Positions 52,201-62,021 of a stretch of 64,000 nt of DNA are shown piece by piece. Position 1 is the stretch's first letter; each line of letters begins with the position of its first letter. Origin of the DNA: Sisyra terminalis (Eukaryota; Arthropoda; Insecta; Neuroptera; Sisyridae); NCBI GenBank assembly GCA_958496175.1, contig OY292276.1:52713080-52777079 (forward strand), in the 5' to 3' direction. The notes below the pieces were generated by a model. The model searched no databases. It was not told the DNA's origin and saw only the letters and a list, made by a program, of their open reading frames with translations. Position numbers and translations under genes: made by a program.

Positions 52201-52807
52201 CCTTACAAAATTTCAAGGTGCATCAAACACTTCATGAAACTTGTGCTACTGGCTCTTGGACTATTAACTTAATCTTATGCAGGGATTAAACATTATTGGA
52301 TTTTTTACATTTTTTTAGTTAACGGCTGCCTGTTATGGTATCCATGACATATTTTTTACGCTTACAATTCCTGAGAGAATGTCGATAATAGCTATAGATC
52401 GACAAAGACTACAGGAACGTTTATTGCGACCGTCTTCGGCTAGAAGCAATCCGTCATTAACGACGACCACAAAAAGATTTCTTGAACGTAAACATTTAAA
52501 GTTTGTACATTGTTTTTACAGGATAAACATGGAATTCATATATGTATACTTTCAGGAGTGCTAGCTCTTGTATGGTCCCACAAGGGTCCTCACCAACAAT
52601 GAAACGTCTATGTAAATCTGCTAGTAGTGATTCGAAAGTAACAGATAAAACATTTATTTCATCCAATTCAGGTTATTTTAAGTTTAAAATTTATAAATAA
52701 ACCATTATGAATAATTTTTTTTCTTTTCCTTTTTAGAAATTTTTTCAACCAACTCAAATTCTCGTCGCAATTTTCAGAACAGCTCAAACAAAAGGCCGTG
52801 GCGTTGA
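43223..52807 (+). CDS. Cp110: Centriolar coiled-coil protein CP110 homologue
   Basis: Caps the distal end of centrioles, limits centriole length and blocks ciliogenesis. Exons: 43223-43330, 45604-47388, 50680-50871, 52319-52500, 52556-52671, 52737-52807, in phase, 817 residues. The N-terminus reads SCIRYKGIPVLPPV then MTQERIVEMRKFKQLA, matching the conserved CP110 start. Exon 2 is a long Ser/Asn-rich low-complexity region with a coiled coil KELYLAIQYEHSRLMKELMI onward (about residues 415-460). Exon 3 opens with an IQ-type calmodulin site IQAATVIQAAVRGYLVRRLL, then RTERVQSLITTIRDTL; exon 4 has LTAACYGIHDIFFTLTIPER and MSIIAIDRQRLQERL, the conserved C-terminal block. The exon 4 donor (AAA|GTTTGT) was preferred to GAAC|GTAAAC because only it keeps the Ser-rich tail in frame. 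Human CP110 is longer (about 990). Confidence 0.9.
43561..43713. mobile_element. hAT-like MITE in CP110 intron 1
   Basis: Ends CAGGGTTTATAAATTACACA and inverse CAAGGTTTATAAAATACACA with a direct repeat TTATTAACT on both sides (43552-43560 and 43714-43722; 8-9 bp). 153 bp, non-coding. Confidence 0.85.
44211..44384. mobile_element. MITE, family of 13.54 kb
   Basis: TTTGATTCGTGAGTAAATCA, CCATAATGAAAATTTA and, inverted, AAACAAAGTAGAAAATGCAA match the 13.54-13.76 kb element. The left end is truncated. Confidence 0.6.
44488..44530 (-). ncRNA. Type-I hammerhead ribozyme, left arm
   Basis: Minus strand: stem I TCTC, core CTGAAGA, stem II GTTGG-AAATGAATA-CCAAC, GAAA, ACGU, U, then GAGA closing stem I. 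All invariant core bases present. Confidence 0.85.
44601..44643 (+). ncRNA. Type-I hammerhead ribozyme, right arm
   Basis: Stem I TCTC (44601-44604), core CTGAAGA (44605-44611), 5-bp stem II GTTGG/CCAAC, GAAA 44632-44635, predicted cleavage after 44639, stem I partner GAGA (44640-44643). Confidence 0.85.
48280..48475. mobile_element. hAT MITE in CP110 intron 2
   Basis: Ends CAGCGGTTCCCAACCTTTTT and inverse CATTGTTTCCTAACCTGTG; exact 8-bp duplication GACTACAC (48272-48279, 48476-48483). Same family as 22193-22355, in opposite orientation. Confidence 0.9.
48615..48897 (+). pseudogene. Unrecognised decayed coding sequence
   Basis: A 57-codon frame starting MVKSLGKIAGFLNNTF ends in TAA at about 48786. 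The same frame continues after the stop as LFTKLSSTSTMDFPELTLKY before a second TAA. The composition looks protein-like, but I do not recognise the family. Probably a transposon or retrocopy remnant in CP110 intron 2. Confidence 0.3.
49883..50314 (+). mobile_element. hAT remnant, second copy, left end lost
   Basis: Matches the right 60 percent of the element at 29434-30143 (TTAAGAAATAATATGGGCCA through CCTAGCTACGCCACTG). The dimerisation frame is broken by substitutions. No left terminal repeat, so no target duplication can be scored. Confidence 0.8.
51071..52245. repeat. 1.17-kb near-perfect palindrome in CP110 intron 3
   Basis: Left arm 51071-51606 and right arm 51708-52245 are inverted copies with very few differences, around a spacer of about 100 bases. 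Within each arm the phrase AAGTGTTTGATTCAC (or GATGCAC) occurs three times. Frames on either strand here are mirror images. No clear target duplication and none of the CTTAATATTAATATTAAG core, so it is a different family from elements 1-4. Confidence 0.85.
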
Positions 52808-54187
52808 ATAGTATTTACCATTTATAACCAAATTTTATTTTAAGATTATTTTTCATTGTATTAAATATATATGAAAATGCACTATATTGCAAATGTAATA
52901 TTTGTTTAATTGTACTGATTTTAATAGTATACCTAATTTCAGACGTATTAAATAAGGGTTTAACGATTTCGTGAGCAGATTTGATTTAATTTAAGAATAT
53001 TCATGTAAGTATAATAAATTTAAATTAATTGACATTTATCATAATAAGATTAGATGAGAACTAATTTACGTATCGATTATGAAATTTAGTTGTGAATTAA
53101 ATGGGATTTTTCATTACGGACAACACGAAAACTGTGAACACGCAAAAAGCCAAGCCTTAGAAAACTTTTGAGGCTTTTGAGGGTTATTAATATGATTATG
53201 GAAGATAGCACTAACGGGTAGTTTTAGTAATTTGGGAAAATGCAATTTAAAATTCAGTTTTTTAATTATAAATTTTGCAGTAAGAAAAAATGAGGCACCT
53301 AGTAAATGGATATTTTTTTTTTATTATTGTAGAAGGTATAATTTGAAAATTTAACACTTAAAATAGCTTCAAAGTGGTAAATAAGAATACCATATAACTT
53401 GCTTACTTATATGCAATCAACGATACAACAATGGACTACTAAAAAGTATATAAGAATTAAAAAGGTAAGTAGGGTTTTTGCTTCTTTTGAAATTGAATAT
53501 CGACTTTTCCGAGGGAATTTAGTTTTCATTTTAGACTATTTTGCTTCGCAAATTGTCCTTTTTGTTGATTTATGGGTGTAATTAAAATTTCATTGTTTAA
53601 GGGAATAATTTTTAAAAGGTATTCCCGGAAAAGATTGTCATTCAGACTTTAAAAAATTGTCTATATTCCAAAAGTTTAGATATAAGAAATAATCAAACCT
53701 TAAATAAGATAATTTTTAGCAAAAATTGATAAAAGTTAAGCTATACATTTTGAATTGTAAATTTAAGTTGTCACAAGGAATGCATTAATCTTATAGAAAG
53801 AAAACATATTGTTACATTATTTTTTATACTTAATAAGTGCAACTATTAGTGGAGTACCTAGGGGTTTTTACTTCAGACTTTTACAACAGAGAATAAATTT
53901 TAAATGAAAATTTAAATTCATAATTGAATTTAAAAAAAAAATTTTGAATTTAAAAAGCTGTGCTTTTGATTAATTTTTTTAGTGTTTTGATAATTTTTGA
54001 ATTAGATATGTCAATTTATATTCCTCTAACAAAATTTATGGAAACTTTGAAAACTAAAAGAAAAATATATTTTCTTGTCCCTGTATATAATCTTAGATGA
54101 ACACTTAGTTGGTCCTTAGTTGATTTCTGTTCTTCGCCTATGTAAATAGTGATATATAGCAAAACATATTCCAAAATTACTTGAATA
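52808..54187. other. CP110 3' UTR and intergenic DNA
   Basis: An AATAAA occurs at about 53013, some 200 bases after the CP110 stop, and is a plausible poly(A) signal. Beyond it no gene is recognised. Confidence 0.4.
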
Positions 54188-54189
54188 TA

Positions 54190-54389
54190 CAGTATAATCT
54201 CACTAATCCGGCACCCTCCGCCCATGCCTCCCTCGCCCGTCTATACCTGTGCGTACATTTATTTTCTCTATGAAATGCTTTATTTTATTCATTACCTATG
54301 ACTGTTTCACTATAATCCAGTAATTCGAATATTCCAATAATCCGGCACCCTCCGATTTTTAATAGTGTCGGATTAGTGAGATTACACTG
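54190..54389. mobile_element. pogo/Tigger-like MITE
   Basis: Ends CAGTATAATCTCACTAATCC and inverse CAGTGTAATCTCACTAATCC flanked by TA (54188-54189, 54390-54391). The CAGT start and TA duplication fit the pogo branch of Tc1/mariner. An internal ATTCCAATAATCCGGCACCC repeats the terminal CTAATCCGGCACCCTCC. Non-coding. Confidence 0.85.
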
Positions 54390-55038
54390 TATTAAAGATT
54401 CTAGGGATGCGGAATAGGTAGTATAACGTGAAGGAAAGAACGGTAGCGAAAGTTTTAATGTATAATATAACGAGACGATTTTTTTCTAGGCAGTTAAGTT
54501 GTCAATGATATGATCCTGTGCATTTTGGGCTTATTTAAAAGTAATAGTTCAGCCATTGTACGATTTTTTTTTGTATATCGCTGTTGGAAGTTTTGTTGCA
54601 GATTTATTACTATTGAGCTTTACGTAATTTCTTTATTTTTTCGTTTGTAAAGTAATTTGATTAAATACTAGCAGTTAAGTATTAAATGATTAATTAAATG
54701 ATGGATGGATAGAATGAACTAAATAATATAATTGACCTTATTGAAATTAAAAAAAGATGATTTTTTTTTATAATAAGGCTTTCTGATAATTGTTTTTTCT
54801 AATATTGCAAGTGATCGACAATTACACAAACCTTGATAAAAGGAATTGATGTCGAAAAGGGTACGGTTTAACTGTACCACTACGGTACCACTAAAAGGTA
54901 ATGTAAAATGGATCAAGATTTATTTATAGCCAAAACATAAATAAAAGCCATATTGTTTAAGTCCTTGTCTTTTTAAAAATAATAATTAAATTGTGGGCAA
55001 TAAGGACGAAGCTTTTTGTGGAATCTTATTTATTTTTT

Positions 55039-55080
55039 TCGTCAACGTTTCGTCAGTTATTCCTGACTTCTTCAGGGCTC
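55039..55080 (-). ncRNA. Hammerhead ribozyme motif, left arm
   Basis: Minus strand: core CTGAAGA, 5-bp stem II GTCAG-GAATAA-CTGAC, GAAA, ACGU and U all intact. Stem I is weak because GGC of the partner copy has become GAC here. Confidence 0.7.
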
Positions 55081-55356
55081 AAAATTTAAAAATTACTTCA
55101 TAAATGTCATAAATTAAGCTGTAAAATGACCCAACTGGTAGAACAACAGACCAAGAATACAATTTGGAATTGACAAATAAAAAATTGTTTAAAAAACATT
55201 ATTGAAAAAACACAAACACACATGTTATAATAATCTTTTATTTATTAACAATTTTTTATTTATCAATACCAAATTGTATCCTTGGTTTGTTGTTCTACCA
55301 GTTGAGTCATTTTACAGCTTATTTTTATGACATTTGTGGAGTAGTTTTTAAATTTT

Positions 55357-55397
55357 GAGCCCTGAAGAAGTCAGGAATAACTGTCGAAAAGTTGGCG
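55357..55397 (+). ncRNA. Hammerhead ribozyme motif, right arm
   Basis: Core CTGAAGA (55362-55368), GAAA 55386-55389, stem I GCC/GGC (55359-55361 with 55394-55396). One stem II mismatch (CTGTC for CTGAC), and stem III reads AAGU instead of ACGU. Complementary damage to the left copy. Confidence 0.65.
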
Positions 55398-55454
55398 ATA
55401 AAATAAATAAGATTCCACAAGAAGCTTCGTCCTTATTGCCCACAATTTAATTAT

Positions 55455-56041
55455 TATATATGAAAGCGTAGATCATTTTTGTGATACATCTTTCAATAAA
55501 GGTCATCAACCTAGGGATTCGACTGATGTTTTAACAGAAAAGGATAATATGAATGTAAGAATATTAGTGGACTACACAACCCTTTTCCTATTGTAAATGC
55601 TATAATGCTTATTGCTACCAGAATAACTGGAGGTAAAGATGTGAATTGTTATGATACTTTTGAAGAAGGAATAAAAACAACAGAGTAACAAAGTTTACGC
55701 CAATTGAAATTATCCAAGAAAGGTCAAAGAAATCCTTTACTGGCGGAAAATAGCGAAGTTAAAATTCACCACGAAGTGATTCCAATTGACCCATTACTGC
55801 TATATTAACCAAAATCTTAAAAAAAAAAACGATGAAGAGAATAAAAATAATATGAATTATGCATTGGTACTATAAACGGTTGAAGATTTGTTCTATTTGA
55901 AGATGGCAAATTGCGAAATACAATGAAATGAGCTTTTTAGAAGTTATTTCCGGAAATTTCTCTTAATTTAAAAGGTGCCGAAAGTGTTCACTTCGTTAAT
56001 GGTGGAGACATGTATTGTGTCCTTACAAATGGCAATTAAAT
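55455..56041. other. Possible decayed coding sequence, unrecognised
   Basis: Short plus-strand frames (for example ATRITGGKDVNCYDTFEEGI near 55620) look protein-like but are broken by stops. I cannot assign a family. Confidence 0.25.
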
Positions 56042-56445
56042 GAAAACTTTAAAATAATATGAACATTTTATAAAATTTTTAAGGAAAATTCATTACGAAA
56101 GTTCGAGATATTCGTGTTTTTAAGGCTCCAGAGACTCCACTGTATAGCGAATCTTACATAAAAACTTGTTCAACTATATCTGATAGAAAGTCTTTGAAGG
56201 ACACTATCGAGACTTGAAACGTAAAATCAACCTTAAATTGAAAAGAAACTTTAAAATAATATGAGTATTTTATAAATTTTTTAAGGAAAATTCATTACGA
56301 AAGCCCGAGATATTCGTGTTTTTAAGGCTCTAAAGATTCTACTATATAGCGAATCTTACATAAAAACTTTTTTAACTATACCTGATATAAATTCTTTGTA
56401 GGACACTATCGAGACTTGAAACGTAAAATCAACCCTTAAATTCAA
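56042..56445. repeat. Two 202-bp tandem units, copy 1 of the duplicated block
   Basis: ACTTTAAAATAATATG starts at 56046 and again at 56248. The units differ at about ten sites (GTTCGAGAT versus GCCCGAGAT; AGAAAGTCTTTGAAGG versus ATAAATTCTTTGTAGG). Confidence 0.8.
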
Positions 56446-57293
56446 AAGATTCCATTAAAAAGATTCAAATATTGCAAGTTAAACTATATAGTTATAGCAA
56501 ACTATAAGTTGCTGATACTTATCGAGTAAAATGATCGGTTAACGTTATTTCTTCCCATTATAAAAATACTTTTTCGCAATTTGTTCCTTTGCTTACCTAC
56601 TATTGGTTTTCATGGGAAACTCTGAATAACTACTTAAGTATAACTAATTTTAAACTATATTAGTTATAGCGAACTATAAGTTACTGATATTTATTGAATA
56701 AAATAATTGGTTAACGTTATTTCTTCGCATTATAAAACTACATTTTCGCAATTTGTTCCTTTGATTAGATACTATTATTTTTCATGGGTAAATAATGAAT
56801 AACTATTCAGGTATAACTAGTTTTAAATTATATCGATTATATTTGACTAAAATAGCACAAAAATTAATCAATTTGTTTCTACAAATTATAGAAGGATTAC
56901 TTAAACTATTTAATGTGGTATTGACTTTAATTGAATCAAAGAAATTTCATTGTTTAAAATTTTGATAACTACAGCTTTAGATTCGGTAACTTTATTTAGA
57001 ATCATAACTAATGGCTTAAGAAACGCTGCAAAACATAATTTAAGTAACTTAAGTCATTTAAAAATAAAATTGAAATTAAAATATTATCCCTTACGTCACC
57101 TTTATAAATCTAAAAGGTTTATTATATATATTTTTTGAGTATGATTTTATATATTTAAATAAACATTTAAATTTTTAACTTCAGCCTAATTTTTCATTAA
57201 AAATATTTTTCATCTAAAAATGAACATTCAATCTTAAAACTTCACTAATTCTTACTGTAATTAGTAAGTAGTTAAAAGTATGCATATATATTT

Positions 57294-59090
57294 TTACAGT
57301 GAATCACTTCGCTTTGAAAAATCAAGCCATATTCCATTTTTAGTTTTCAACATAAATGAAGTAGGATCAATTTCAAGTGGATCATCAGTTCGAGGATTCA
57401 CTTTGACGTCGAAATTCTTTACAATAGCAATTATAGCTGCCTTAACTTGCGTCATTGCCAATTTTGCACCTAAAAGATTATCCAGATTTTTCCCATTAAA
57501 ATATTTACTTCCATACCATTGAATTTAAAGACTTACCCACGCAAATTCTAGGTCCATCTCCAAACGTTAAAAATGTACCTTTTACAAGGGAATTTTTATT
57601 TTGTTCGCTAAAGCGATCGGGATCGAATACTTCTGGATTTGGATAGTAATTGGGATCGTGTTGTACGGAATAAACAGGAAGTATTACGGATGTTTCTGGT
57701 TTGATTGTTAGGAATTCTCCTTTTTTTTTGGGATGCGGTATTTTGTATGGAGATGTACATAGTTTACGTAAAATAAAAACGGCTGGGTGTTTTCGAAGTA
57801 CTTCTTGCATTATGCATTCCAAATAGGACATTTCACTTAATAATTCGAAAGTTAATTTGCCGTTGTTTTTGGCAAGGACTTCGTCAATTTCTGTACGAAG
57901 TTTCATGAATATTTCTTGGTTGTACGCAATTTCGTATAACGTATAACTTAGGGTTATTGAACTAGTTTCGGATCCTTCGGTGAAAAATGTCACTATGTGT
58001 CCAACCATATGATCCTCAGTGAAATCTAAATAAATTGAACATTTTAAGTTATACATAAATTATTTCATAATAAATCTTACTATATTCAGAACACTTCTTT
58101 TTAATTTCTGTTAACATTTCCAAGAAATCGTATCGAGGAGCACTGTTTTTTCGCTGTTGTAGGGAATCTCGAATAACATTACGGAAGAATTTATCGACTT
58201 TTTTTGAAACGAACCTAAATAAGACAATATTTTATTATTATATTCATGATTTTGGACGAATCATACTTTAATCGCAAGAAATCTCCCAGCCATGGCCACA
58301 TTGTCATAATCATAAATTTAAATTGGTCCAAAGTGTTGTCACCCTCGATAATTTGGTGGCTCATTTCCCGAAATTCTGCTTTTGGATTTTCAAAAGTTTT
58401 TGCGTTGATACTAAGCGCCAGAGAAACAACCACTTCTATAGTATAGCGAACTGCAAGTTCTTTTGCCAACAACCCTTCTTTTTTGTCCACATTTTTCGAG
58501 ATGTAGTCCACTAATCGATCGGTCACGTCAAGAATTAGGGGAAACGAAATTTTTAGCTACAAAATTAGAATTGTATTTAAATACAGTAGATGTTTAAATT
58601 CAAATAATTACTCGAGATGGGGTGAAATTTGGTGATAGTTGTCCTCGAATCAATTTCCATCGATCACCAGTATGGAAAAACGGATTTTTTCCCATTATTG
58701 GATCCACATCTTCACTCAAATGGAAATCATTTTTTTGAAAATGGGAATAATCTTTAACTAGAACATTTCGTATCAAATCCACATCTCGAATATAAAGCGA
58801 TGGTCGTCTCACAGTATAAAATCCACAAACGTTATAGTCCTTAAATTTGCTACAAAAATATCATTTTAACTTTAAAATAAGCACCAAATTATAAATACTT
58901 ACTAATATAATTCATCACTAAAAGCAGCTTCAGATTTTTGCTGCAAAAACACTTCTTTCACGTTTCCCCAAAGAAATTTCGCCTTTAAACAGGGCACATC
59001 CAATTTTTGCCAATAGTTATAGTTCCATGTCATAAATTTGTAAATTACAAATATAATTCCTATTATTGCCGGTACTATGTATTCAATCAT
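57294..59090 (-). CDS. Cytochrome P450, CYP6-like (CYP3 clan), complete
   Basis: ER-anchored haem monooxygenase; CYP6 enzymes oxidise plant toxins, insecticides and hormones, but this substrate is unknown. Exons: 58903-59090, 58612-58849, 58267-58556, 58081-58214, 57537-58025, 57294-57469; phases agree and give 504 residues, the normal length. The start ATG 59090 is followed by a membrane anchor (IVPAIIGIIFVIYKF). Motifs in order: C-helix WKLIR, I-helix EGSETSS, K-helix EVLR, PERF block PEVFDPDRF, haem loop FGDGPRICVG with the Cys ligand, split by the last intron. The C-terminus is GIWLDFSKRSDSL. A poly(A) signal AATAAA lies at about 57118-57123 on the minus strand. No defect seen. Confidence 0.95.
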
Positions 59091-59107
59091 TGTCCCGAAT
59101 GCAGATT

Positions 59108-59141
59108 GCAACTGAAAGAAAACTTTAAATATATAAATATA
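59108..59141 (-). promoter_or_regulatory. P450 core promoter: TATA box and initiator
   Basis: Minus strand TATATTTA (59141-59134) lies 28 bases before the A of TCAGTT (59115-59110), the arthropod initiator consensus TCAKTY. Predicted start at 59113 gives a 23-nt leader. The TTTCTTTCAG also resembles a splice acceptor, so a 5' UTR intron is an alternative. Confidence 0.55.
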
Positions 59142-60741
59142 AGGTTCTTGATTAGGGAACCCTGAAATTGAATATAAATGAGTTTCTATTTAAGTGAATA
59201 TCAAGGTCTTTTCTATATGCTCGTGTGTTTATAAAATAAATAAGAGTTAGATTGAGCTTAATGAGACGATATGTAAATTATATTGAGTGTTGATAGAAGA
59301 GAATAAATTGAATAATTAAAACCAATATATATTTTTTAGAAAATTAAACAATCTTTATATTCAATAGGTAAAAGATTTGTGATTTATTTTATATAATATT
59401 TTGTATTACTTGTTTAATTTTATTTTACATATTACTTACCTATAAATATATAGAGAGTGGGCAAAACACAACGTTACTGGGACATACAATAATCACAGCG
59501 AAAAGTAAATACTATATAACTTAGTTGTAAGAGAAAACAGGAATAAGAATACAGGACGTTTTTTTTTTTTAAATATAAAAAGTTTTTAAACAATCAATTT
59601 TTAAAGAAAAATCATAATGGATTTTATAGATTTCCTTTCCGAAACTTACATTTATCATTTCATACCAATGTAATTTTATTTATTTTAAATTGCTTAATGT
59701 TGATCATTGAATAACAAAGTCATAAAGAATTTTATTTACCAGGGTAATATTCATAAGTGTTTGCCATTTTGATCACGTAGCATCATGGGAGAAGCTTTAT
59801 ATGCTAAGATGACGTAATCAAATGTAGGTATTTTAAAAATCTAATATTCTGCCATGTAGGCCAAAGTAAATAAAGTAATAAATATGTCGTTTAGTTGTTA
59901 AATGAAAATTCAACCAACTCGTTATATTAATCAGGATCGGAATAACAGATATAGAATGCATGAATGCAAACTATAGAATGGATATTTTGAATCCTCGTAA
60001 TTGGCGGAAAAGGAGATACTATAGAGATACTATATAGTTTAATATAGGAGTCATTTTAAATTTCCCAGACTATGTTGTTGAAATTTTTTTATTTTCTTGA
60101 TTCTACTATTACGAGTTCCTTATAGGTAGACAGTCACAAAAAGGTATTTGAAAAAAATTAATAAGCTATAGGTATTTCCTGGCAGCCATTTAAAAATGGC
60201 GGTTGGGCAAATTTTAATGAAAAAGGTGGTCTACGGAAAATTTAATTGCCAAGCCATTTTTAAAGATATCAGAATAATTCAAAAACCAGTGCATTTAACA
60301 TAAAATAATCTTTATGTATAAATACTTTTAATTTTGCTACTATTAAAGAAAATCAGTCAATTATCTTTGCAAAAACTTCGAAAAAAATCATTAAATTATT
60401 ACTTTTTAAAACAATAAAATTATATGAAAGACAAGAGACTCACTATTGATATTTGTTTTTTTTTGTTGCATACCATTATAACAATTTGCAGTATAAGTTT
60501 TAGTCCTAATAATACACTCATTTTCTTTCTAAAGCCTTAAAAAATTAGCCGAAGATTTTCTCAAGTCAATATCTAAAAAGGTACCGAATGAAAATTAATG
60601 AAATTTTCACAAAATGCTCTTTATATAAACAGAAATATCCCAAAGAAAATTATCATTGAAATTTAACTATATTTAGAGTAATCGAGTAGTGAATTTCAGC
60701 AAAAATGCTATCCTTCGACTCCCAGTTGCCAACAATGGACT
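59142..60741. other. P450 upstream intergenic DNA
   Basis: AT-rich, no gene recognised. Should contain the regulatory region of the P450. Confidence 0.4.
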
Positions 60742-60937
60742 CGTTTATTTTGAAAGTGGCGTAAGTCCATTTCAAGGACGGTCTACATGGTGATTCTTCT
60801 TCTTGTAACTAGAACCAAGTATGTTAATTATTTAACTGCTAAGTTCTCAGAAATTACTTATTTTTCCTATGGTTAAAAATGATAACACTATAGGGATTGT
60901 TCTTGAAATGGACTTAACTCACTTTCAAAATAAACGG
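60742..60937. mobile_element. MITE with CGTTTATTTTGAAAGTG ends, second copy
   Basis: CGTTTATTTTGAAAGTGGCG at the left and the inverse at the right; TGATTCTTCTTCTTGTAAC inside as at 25797-26046, but shorter. Lies about 1.7 kb upstream of the complete P450. Confidence 0.75.
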
Positions 60938-61685
60938 TTCAATTAACAATTAAGTTAAATCTCCTTTATCTGTATGGTCCGCCAACTTTAATAATATTGA
61001 TATTATATATTAACTTTAGTATAAAAAAAGTATATTTCAGTAAATTGGAAGCTTTTACAAAAATTTACGCCGGTCCTGATTATTATTGTTGACGATATGC
61101 ATGCATTATAAAGGAGACACGTGTCTTTTTCACACTTCCTAACTCATATCGGCAATATTAATTAAGTTGTAAACATTGCTTGAATGATAAACTTTCAATA
61201 AGTTATCGAAAAAGATTAGAATATTGTGGCCATGATCAGTTTTGTAAACACTGACAAAATTTTATATTATTATTTTTTATTTAAACTACCAACTTGCACA
61301 TAATTCTTTAATATCTCTTCTTTTAATAATAATAATACTGTTATTATTTGAATCCCACAGTTATAACTAAACGGCGGCAATATTTTCTACAGAAAAGTAT
61401 CGGTTGATCATATAAAATTTGGCTTTAAATGAAATTCAAACTATGATCAATTATAATTAAACGTTAAATTATATTCTACAATTAACGGGCTAGATTCGCT
61501 TTGAAAATACAGAAGTTTACGTTCCTTCACTTCCATGAAAAAAAATCCTAATTTTTTCCGTTTTTTGTGGAAAATTGTTTGTTTCCCAAAGAGAAAACTT
61601 TACTACGGCTACTACAGCTTTTCCTTGACAGATTTTCCAAATTTAAAAGCAGTACAATCTAGCTACTGTGCCGCTGAAGATTGTA
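60938..61685. other. Intergenic DNA, no gene seen
   Basis: A 64-codon frame at 61535 runs into the palindrome and has no recognisable domain. Confidence 0.4.
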
Positions 61686-62020
61686 TCGAAAAAATTATCC
61701 TTCTAACTTTATTCCAACGGAAGTTATAAAGGATTTTGTATGAGTAATTAGACTCTAATTACTCTATTGTTGAAACAGCAAAAACGGCCATAACTTTGAA
61801 TCTATTGAGGTACAAACGATTTTTTTTGGCAGATTCTCTGGTATCATCAACTAGAGACCAACATCCGGAAGAATCCGCAAAAAAAATCGTTTGTACCTCA
61901 ATAGATTCAAAGTTATGGCCGTTTTTGCTGTTTCAACAATAGAGTAATTAGAGTCTAATTACTCATACAAAATCCTTTATAACTTCCGTTGGAATAAAGT
62001 TAGAAGGATAATTTTTTCGA
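61686..62020. mobile_element. 335-bp near-perfect palindrome at the duplication breakpoint
   Basis: Arms of about 150 bases start TCGAAAAAATTATCCTTCTA and contain GGCCATAACTTTGAATC; the spacer is CTCTGGTATCATCAACTAGA and a few more bases. It ends one base before the second copy of the P450 block begins at 62022. No target duplication is obvious. Confidence 0.8.
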
Positions 62021-62021
62021 T

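Larger units (their letters stand above)
54981..55454. mobile_element. Palindromic element with paired hammerhead ribozymes
   Basis: Arms of about 180 bases (AATAATTAAATTGTGGGCAA at the left, its inverse at the right) around an AT-rich centre near 55200. One outward-facing hammerhead sits in each arm. The inverse arm also preserves AAATTGTATCCTTGGT and its mirror near the centre. Confidence 0.85.
56074..59141. repeat. Segmental duplication, copy 1 (visible against 62022-64000)
   Basis: From AATTTTTAAGGAAAATTC rightwards the sequence repeats at 62022, offset 5948 at first and 5746 after the 202-bp unit is lost. Identity over P450 exons 4-6 and the 3' flank is above 99 percent by eye. The right limit of the unit lies beyond the window. 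Confidence 0.9.

Noticed and set aside
51050..52272. Matching frames (MSAILDSDLKLPKLS...) on opposite strands in CP110 intron 3
   Set aside because: Same sequence read twice because of the palindrome. Stops follow quickly and no protein family is recognised.
52488..52500. Alternative CP110 exon 4 donor GAAC|GTAAAC
   Set aside because: A better consensus, but it shifts exon 5 into a frame that stops within 16 codons. The GTTTGT donor keeps exons 5 and 6 in frame; a minor isoform remains possible.
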